In this document: positions 61,901 through 64,000 of the stretch, piece after piece | Layout: each line of letters begins with the position of its first letter | How positions within the stretch are numbered: the stretch's first letter is position 1 | Source of the DNA: Orthonyx spaldingii | Lineage: Eukaryota; Chordata; Aves; Passeriformes; Orthonychidae | Length of the DNA: 64,000 nt | Assembly (NCBI GenBank): GCA_013397795.1 | Contig: VZTJ01005702.1 | Span: forward strand, 372,001-436,000 | Reading direction: 5' to 3' | Notes under the pieces: model-generated | Seen by the model: the letters and a program-made list of their open reading frames with translations, nothing else | Told to the model about the DNA's origin: nothing | The model's database searches: none | Translations under genes and position numbers: made by a program

Positions 61901-64000
61901 TTGCTGAAGAAGATTGTCTGGAAGATGGTAAAGATGGAAATAAGGGGTTTGCATCTTGTGAGTCCTCCCTATAATTCTTATCAACATCCTTTCCCTTGGA
62001 TTTGGCACTGGTGGAGGAGCGAGAGTGAGGTGAAGTGTAACCAGAAACAGGAGACCTCGATGAGACTGCCACCGCAGCTAATTTCGAATCCTTCCATGTG
62101 CGAGAAGTGGAGCCTGAGGAGAGCTTTGTTTGCTGTGACCTAGAACTGGGCTGTCCTGCTGTGTCCTCTGCTTCCTCACTGTCGAACTCATTATGGCTAT
62201 CACGAGCATGGGAATCGGATGATTTGGAAGCGGGTTGATGTGAATGACCTAGAGAGCCAGACCTACTGCGATGGCCTAAGACACCCTCATGCAAAACAGC
62301 AGACTGCCGACTTGTTGGCAAGGCCTGGCGACCAGGCTCTGAAGTTTTAGAAGACACTTTCACCAGCATGGGGTCAGGCTTCCCTTCCACATTACTCACA
62401 AGACCATTGCTTTTGGCAGTCAGAGGATGGGAAGAGGCCTTAGAAGGCACATTATTGTTGCTTTGCCTCAATTGCTTTGTTTCATTATCTGTGTATCTGG
62501 GAACGGACGAGGCAGAAGAGTGTTGTGCTGATGATGGTAACAGTGCTGGTGGCTCACGTTTCTCTGTGCTCATCTGACTTGACACCTCAGATGTGTGGCC
62601 TCGAACAGAGGTCCTCCCTGAGGCAAGGACAGGGTGGACTGGTCGACCAGGGGACAAGGCTTTAACATTCCTCCTCTGGTCCTGGGCTTTTGGTGGTGAT
62701 GCTGTAGCTTCCTGTGAGGAACTGCGATCATCTGTCACCTCAGTGGACTGGAGATCAGGTCCCAGCTCTCCTGTCTTTCTAGAAGGTAACTGAGATTTAC
62801 TTGGGACCCCTCGAGTCAAGATTTTATTCTTATATTCAGAAAGAAGACTCTTTTTATCACTAACACTAGGTGAATGAACAGACAACTGCTCAGACAAAGG
62901 CGACGGCTGGGCTTTTGAAGAAACAGAAGAACTTTGAAAAGGAGATGAGCCAGCATTCCCAGTCTTTTTAGCCTCTGAATTATCTTGAATATTTGTCTTT
63001 TGCTGAGCAACTGAGTCCTCATGAGCAGCTAGGGGCAAAAAAATGTGTTTATTTGCAACAATAACAAGAACTGACCAAGAGAAGAAATCACCCAGGTAGC
63101 AAGAACAAAACAACTTATAAGAATATGAGACAATAATTATTTCTGTATTAACCAAGCTGTGGAGTCCAGCCAAGTTAAGTCTTGGATTGTAGTAAAGTAC
63201 CTGTGTAGAATTACTGTAGCCTGGGCAAAACTTAGACCAATTAAAATCAAACATCTAAAATAAGGGGCTGCAACCCTTTCAGTGGAAACAAATCTTCAGC
63301 AGAATTTAGTCATGTTGATGGCATGGTGCTGCATTATCCCATGTAAGGCTGTGGCCCACCGTTTTAGCTAACCCAGCAAATATTCTGTCCCTACAACAGT
63401 AACTTTTTGGCAAGAGTCAAACACAAGGAGTAGTATCTGAGTAAGATGCTAAGTGACTTTCAAGAGCAGAAGCTGTCAGGAATAGAGTAGCCAAAGACCC
63501 AGAGCATTGCATTCTTTGGCCTTTGGATAACAAGAGCACATACCGTTGTCATAGATCATAGCATGCATTTATTTAAGAAGCTAAAATGTCCATAAAAATG
63601 TCCTTTTACATGCTGCAGAGTGACAAACACTTATTTGGATAATATAGTGATGAAAAGAGCAAGCCAGAAACAATGCCAAGTAAGTAAAATTCCACAGGTT
63701 AGACAGAGTGCAGAGGAGTTAAGTCAGTAAGGATTAACACAACTGGGACCAAGGCAAGAGTGGGCAAACTACACCATTAGTTCATGGCTTGGTGCTTACC
63801 TGCTGGGATGGCGACACTGAAGGCTTTTGACTGAGGACCCGGTCCCCTCCTGTTTGCTGCACGAATTTTGAAAATATAGCGCTCCCCGGCCTGCAGACCA
63901 TCTATTATGGCTGATGTTGTAGCTCCAGAGTAGGTGATGGACTTAGCTCCAAATGGCTTGAGAGCCGGGGCGTATGAAAGAATGTATTCTGAAATGATTT
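31804..64000 (-). CDS. FNDC1: FNDC1, fibronectin type III domain containing 1 (3' part, 14 exons)
   Basis: Joined minus-strand coding exons, 5' to 3': 64000-63800, 63028-60662, 58899-58778, 57027-56916, 55934-55557, 50842-50777, 48905-48744, 46769-46539, 45525-45417, 37757-37678, 36001-35972, 34307-34146, 33447-33325, 31919-31804. All internal introns are GT..AG. After two bases of an incomplete first codon, 1,419 codons stay open, including the final TAG. Residue numbers in the exon entries count from the first complete codon here. Identity rests on C-terminal motifs typical of FNDC1, such as [19 protein letters not shown] and GWYECG..IPGKW, and on the domain order FN3, long Ser-rich region, Thr-rich region, FN3, C-terminal domain. 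Family knowledge: FNDC1/AGS8 is a large secreted or matrix-type protein. It was also described as a hypoxia-responsive partner of G-beta-gamma and shares its C-terminal domain with ABI3BP/TARSH. The signal peptide and first FN3 repeats are outside the window. The gene looks intact. Confidence 0.95.
31920..33324 (-). other. FNDC1: FNDC1 intron between window exons 13 and 14
   Basis: 1.4 kb, GT..AG. It contains a CT-rich microsatellite at 33121-33144. No other feature recognised. Confidence 0.85.
33121..33144 (+). repeat. (CT)n microsatellite
   Basis: Imperfect CT repeat with a run of seven CT units near the end, inside an FNDC1 intron. Confidence 0.85.
33325..33447 (-). CDS. FNDC1: FNDC1 window exon 13: C-terminal domain, part 2
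   Basis: 123 nt, phase 1 in and out, residues 1340-1380. The acceptor is tatcactcttcag (AG at 33449-33448). The donor is CGAG|GTACAG (GT at 33324-33323). It encodes [20 protein letters not shown] then DSHLDGRTGPQSYIEALPTI and Arg. It carries the third Cys of the C-terminal domain and the highly conserved DSHLDGRTG block. Confidence 0.95.
34146..34307 (-). CDS. FNDC1: FNDC1 window exon 12: C-terminal domain, part 1
   Basis: 162 nt, phase 1 in and out, residues 1286-1339. The acceptor is tttttttctccaag (AG at 34309-34308). The donor is AAAG|GTAGGC (GT at 34145-34144). It encodes GGEPIWIPFTFKYDPTYSDC, then [20 protein letters not shown] and YKIYLSDDLK. The two Cys are conserved in this C-terminal domain. 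The domain is shared with ABI3BP/TARSH by established knowledge. Confidence 0.95.
34308..35971 (-). other. FNDC1: FNDC1 intron between window exons 11 and 12
   Basis: 1.66 kb, AT-rich, GT..AG. No repeat or gene recognised. Confidence 0.8.
35972..36001 (-). CDS. FNDC1: FNDC1 window exon 11: 30-nt micro-exon
   Basis: Only 30 nt, phase 1 in and out. It encodes DNPLLIVRPP, completed by Gly across the next junction. The acceptor is tttttcttctag (AG at 36003-36002). The donor is CCTG|GTAAGT (GT at 35971-35970). The peptide agrees with the FNDC1 sequence between the last FN3 domain and the C-terminal domain, and the phases on both sides fit. It is far too short to be found by length alone. Confidence 0.9.
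36442..36830 (-). repeat. CR1 retroposon fragment (3' end, minus orientation) inside an FNDC1 intron
   Basis: The plus strand starts gcatagaatcataaaattg (reverse CR1 tail) and continues with atctacacatcttttaaata, ccctgggcagcctgttccaa, ggcccaaaactgaacacagg, cgacctcaccagtgccgcgt and ccaggatgccactggccttc. It is among the best preserved CR1 copies in the window, in the same orientation as FNDC1. The 93-codon open frame inside it is CR1-derived. Confidence 0.92.
37119..37478 (-). other. Unexplained intronic open frame, possible old retrocopy
   Basis: 119 codons on the minus strand. The first 60 look protein-like (FQIQRATNLQQYRNNGKFND, FDRLTNHLVNYF, WKQLSLEEIQKAI), with mixed charged and hydrophobic residues; the rest is Phe-rich and less convincing. 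An AATAAA follows at 37098-37093. A stop codon directly precedes the first ATG pair. I do not recognise the family. It could be a decayed retrocopy, an intronic terminal exon or chance. Confidence 0.2.
37678..37757 (-). CDS. FNDC1: FNDC1 window exon 10: end of the last FN3 domain
   Basis: 80 nt, phase 2 in and phase 1 out, residues 1249-1275. The acceptor is ctgcttgtttcag (AG at 37759-37758). The donor is TCTG|GTATGG (GT at 37677-37676). It encodes (R)YYFKVQAKNPFGYGPVSSS followed by VSFITES. The Y-x-F-x-V-x-A-x-N-x-x-G-x-G pattern is the classic closing part of an FN3 domain. With exons 8 and 9 it completes one FN3 module with outer introns in phase 1. Confidence 0.93.
37758..45416 (-). other. 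FNDC1: FNDC1 intron between window exons 9 and 10 (largest)
   Basis: 7.66 kb, GT..AG. It contains a run of 16 T at 41388-41403 and no confidently recognised transposon, RNA gene or nested gene. Several short open frames on both strands have no support. Confidence 0.8.
41388..41403 (+). repeat. Poly(T) run of 16
   Basis: Homopolymer within an FNDC1 intron, preceded by aagcaga and followed by aaattg. Confidence 0.9.
45417..45525 (-). CDS. FNDC1: FNDC1 window exon 9: middle of the last FN3 domain
   Basis: 109 nt, phase 1 in and phase 2 out, residues 1213-1248. The acceptor is ctttcctgtttacag (AG at 45527-45526). The donor is ACACG|GTAAGG (GT at 45416-45415). It encodes GYLVYSASYDDFLKNKWST, then HLPIENLKPNT with an Arg codon split across the junction. 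The Tyr of GYLVYSASY and the L-x-P motif of LKPNT are FN3 core residues. Confidence 0.94.
45526..46538 (-). other. FNDC1: FNDC1 intron between window exons 8 and 9
   Basis: 1.0 kb, GT..AG, lying inside the last FN3 domain. Two overlapping open frames on the plus strand (about 45984-46371) show no family features. Confidence 0.8.
46539..46769 (-). CDS. FNDC1: FNDC1 window exon 8: linker and first strands of the last FN3 domain
   Basis: 231 nt, phase 1 in and out, residues 1136-1212. The acceptor is cttgtctcttttag (AG at 46771-46770). The donor is ACAG|GTACTT (GT at 46538-46537). It encodes APYVTYLNKDPAAPCSL, then DEIIPNDF, and the FN3 start APHNITVVAVEGCHSFVIVD ending with W and the MVTG turn. 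These blocks are near-diagnostic of FNDC1. Confidence 0.94.
46770..48743 (-). other. FNDC1: FNDC1 intron between window exons 7 and 8
   Basis: 1.97 kb, GT..AG. It contains a 114-codon plus-strand open frame (47810-48154) without recognised homology. No transposon recognised. Confidence 0.8.
48744..48905 (-). CDS. FNDC1: FNDC1 window exon 7: second Thr-rich linker
   Basis: 162 nt, phase 1 in and out, residues 1082-1135. The acceptor is tttcttctgaag (AG at 48907-48906). The donor is ACTG|GTAAGG (GT at 48743-48742). It encodes DYEFFESTLPPTTTTATTTT, then ASTTTELEVVYPE and a tail VSEYDIAGKKRFT. The DYEFE-type start and the (D)LAG(R/K)KRF end match FNDC1. The Thr block (48825-48878) is a second, shorter mucin-like stretch. 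Confidence 0.92.
48906..50776 (-). other. FNDC1: FNDC1 intron between window exons 6 and 7
   Basis: 1.87 kb, GT..AG. Nothing else recognised. Confidence 0.8.
50777..50842 (-). CDS. FNDC1: FNDC1 window exon 6: short acidic linker
   Basis: 66 nt, phase 1 in and out, residues 1060-1081. The acceptor is ctccttcaatag (AG at 50844-50843) and the donor is GATG|GTACTG (GT at 50776-50775). It encodes DTFSGLDSDVTATPEAYVIY followed by two Asp. FSGL and EAYVIYD are found at the same place in mammalian FNDC1. It has no long open frame of its own because of its size. Confidence 0.9.
52673..52858 (-). other. Unexplained intronic open frame with Cys/His motif
   Basis: 61 codons on the minus strand from MMDFVRQVRQQD to EYVQKIIK-stop. 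It includes CPHRCQVCGSGH, a C-x3-C-x2-C-x3-H cluster that resembles part of a zinc-binding site, then a helical Gln/Glu-rich tail (AGFTQELQQRVMEQTEEMHL). It is more protein-like than neighbouring short frames. It is flanked upstream by in-frame stops and has no clear splice acceptor. Possibly a fragment of an old transposon or retrocopy; family not recognised. Confidence 0.2.
53475..53490 (+). repeat. Poly(A) run of 16
   Basis: Homopolymer within an FNDC1 intron. No retroposon body was recognised next to it. Confidence 0.9.
55557..55934 (-). CDS. FNDC1: FNDC1 window exon 5: SPDGLPLFG repeat segment and poly-Thr mucin-like tract
   Basis: 378 nt, phase 1 in and out, residues 934-1059. The acceptor is cttctctaccag (AG at 55936-55935). 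The donor is GAAG|GTAATT (GT at 55556-55555). The first third holds short conserved blocks (VSPDGLPLFG, AQDKPIISLGGKPLIGLE) of the FNDC1/ABI3BP type. Then follows KKTTTPSTTTTTIP, an uninterrupted run of 14 Thr (55711-55752), and more Thr/Pro sequence. The end, TCPPGTYGEYDDEG...GLPECNAE, contains two Cys. The Thr tract is a likely site of dense O-glycosylation, by inference from composition. The Val/Cys-rich open frames on the plus strand here are antisense artefacts. Confidence 0.94.
55711..55752 (-). repeat. FNDC1: In-frame Thr codon repeat of FNDC1
   Basis: 42 bases encoding 14 consecutive Thr using a mix of ACA, ACT and ACC codons. It forms part of a longer Thr/Pro-rich, mucin-like stretch of window exon 5. 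Confidence 0.95.
55935..56915 (-). other. FNDC1: FNDC1 intron between window exons 4 and 5
   Basis: 0.98 kb, GT..AG. Nothing else recognised. Confidence 0.8.
56916..57027 (-). CDS. FNDC1: FNDC1 window exon 4: DLDRG / LGGDGRTIV segment
   Basis: 112 nt, phase 0 in and phase 1 out, residues 897-933. The acceptor is attgcttttag (AG at 57029-57028). The donor is GTTG|GTAAGT (GT at 56915-56914). It encodes IVDLDRGLVLNAEGKYLQDS and then NPLRVKLGGDGRTIV. This is the most conserved stretch of the region before the Thr-rich part and matches the FNDC1 pattern closely. Confidence 0.94.
57028..58777 (-). other. FNDC1: FNDC1 intron between window exons 3 and 4
   Basis: 1.75 kb, phase 0, the only phase-0 intron in the window. 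Nothing else recognised. Confidence 0.8.
58778..58899 (-). CDS. FNDC1: FNDC1 window exon 3: Gly/Asn-rich linker
   Basis: 122 nt, entering in phase 1 and leaving in phase 0, residues 856-896. The acceptor is ccctgtttcag (AG at 58901-58900). The donor is TGG|GTAGGG (GT at 58777-58776). It encodes GYNGRPN, a short Asn-Gly repeat (NGNGNGK) and INGPQGTKW. The GYNGRPN, NGKPSGQ and NGPQGTKW blocks are FNDC1-type. The NG repeat comes from a small repeat of the type GGAAAT in the DNA. Confidence 0.93.
58900..60661 (-). other. FNDC1: FNDC1 intron between window exons 2 and 3
   Basis: 1.76 kb, GT..AG. It contains a run of 14 T at 59185-59198. Nothing else recognised. Confidence 0.8.
60662..63028 (-). 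CDS. FNDC1: FNDC1 window exon 2: giant Ser-rich disordered exon
   Basis: Single 2,367-nt exon (exactly 789 codons), phase 1 at both ends, residues 67-855. The acceptor is a T-rich tract ending in cccctag, with AG at 63030-63029. The donor is ACCAG|GTATCC, with GT at 60661-60660. It starts AAHEDSVAQQ and ends RPPYRP. The composition is dominated by Ser, Pro, Gln, Lys, Arg and Glu, with almost no hydrophobic core and very little Cys, as expected for the disordered middle region of FNDC1. It contains Arg/Ser-rich patches, the acidic patch EELQEDDEEDGTEGSD, and an acidic Tyr cluster (EEDDYYSEYD near residues 706-715). A long second open frame lies on the same strand inside this exon but is only a shadow. 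Confidence 0.95.
63029..63799 (-). other. FNDC1: FNDC1 intron between window exons 1 and 2
   Basis: 0.77 kb, GT..AG, phase 1. Nothing else recognised. Confidence 0.85.
63800..64000 (-). CDS. FNDC1: FNDC1 window exon 1: C-terminal part of an FN3 domain
   Basis: Partial exon, cut by the right edge of the window. It encodes residues 1-66 and the first base of codon 67. The reading starts IISEYILSYAPAL and ends KAFSVAIPA. It shows the FN3 hallmarks: an EYILSY strand, the GLQAGERYIFKIRAAN strand with the core Tyr, and the NRRGPGPQSK loop. The donor is CAG|GTAAGC with the GT at 63799-63798, and the exon ends in phase 1. This would be the FN3 repeat just before the Ser-rich region. Earlier FN3 repeats are expected beyond base 64000. 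Confidence 0.93.

Noticed and set aside
61253..62793. Several plus-strand open frames opposite the Ser-rich exon
   Set aside because: Antisense shadows of a long coding exon, with no splice or family support.

Overview
This window looks like bird nuclear DNA. Two things support that. First, there are many 5'-truncated CR1 retroposons of the avian type, with tails resembling ATTCTATGA, reverse-transcriptase remnants and copies in both orientations. Second, one large intron-rich vertebrate gene, FNDC1 (fibronectin type III domain containing 1, also called AGS8), fills the right half on the minus strand. No bacterial, plasmid or phage features were seen.

Right half, about 30.1-64.0 kb: the 3' part of FNDC1, read from high to low coordinates. 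Fourteen coding exons were placed by hand from GT..AG splice sites and a continuous frame. They cover 63800-64000 (cut by the window edge) down to the stop codon at 31804-31806. The joined coding sequence is 4,259 nt, or 1,418 complete residues plus the stop. In order, the protein shows the end of an FN3 domain, a 789-residue Ser-rich disordered region in one 2,367-nt exon, a Gly/Asn-rich segment, a conserved DG/GG-repeat segment with a 14-residue Thr run, a second Thr-rich acidic linker, a last FN3 domain spread over three exons, and a Cys-containing C-terminal domain of the type shared with ABI3BP/TARSH. The signal peptide and first FN3 domains must lie beyond base 64000. The 3' UTR probably runs to an AATAAA near 30.15 kb. 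All introns were read and only repeats and weak open frames were found in them.

Left half, 1-30 kb: downstream flank with no recognisable known gene. It holds an (ATTC)14 microsatellite, at least eight CR1 fragments, a 22-bp perfect palindrome at 9741-9762, and low-complexity tracts. The best candidate for something undescribed is a set of minus-strand exon-like segments between 11.8 and 7.4 kb. Three of them have GTAAGT donors, compatible reading phases and an ATG preceded by an in-frame stop, giving a 124-codon open chain of unknown family. A fourth segment with an equally strong donor does not keep the frame, so this locus could equally be a non-coding RNA.

In human, FNDC1 converges on SOD2. 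No SOD2 exon was recognised here, so the neighbouring gene presumably starts beyond base 1.
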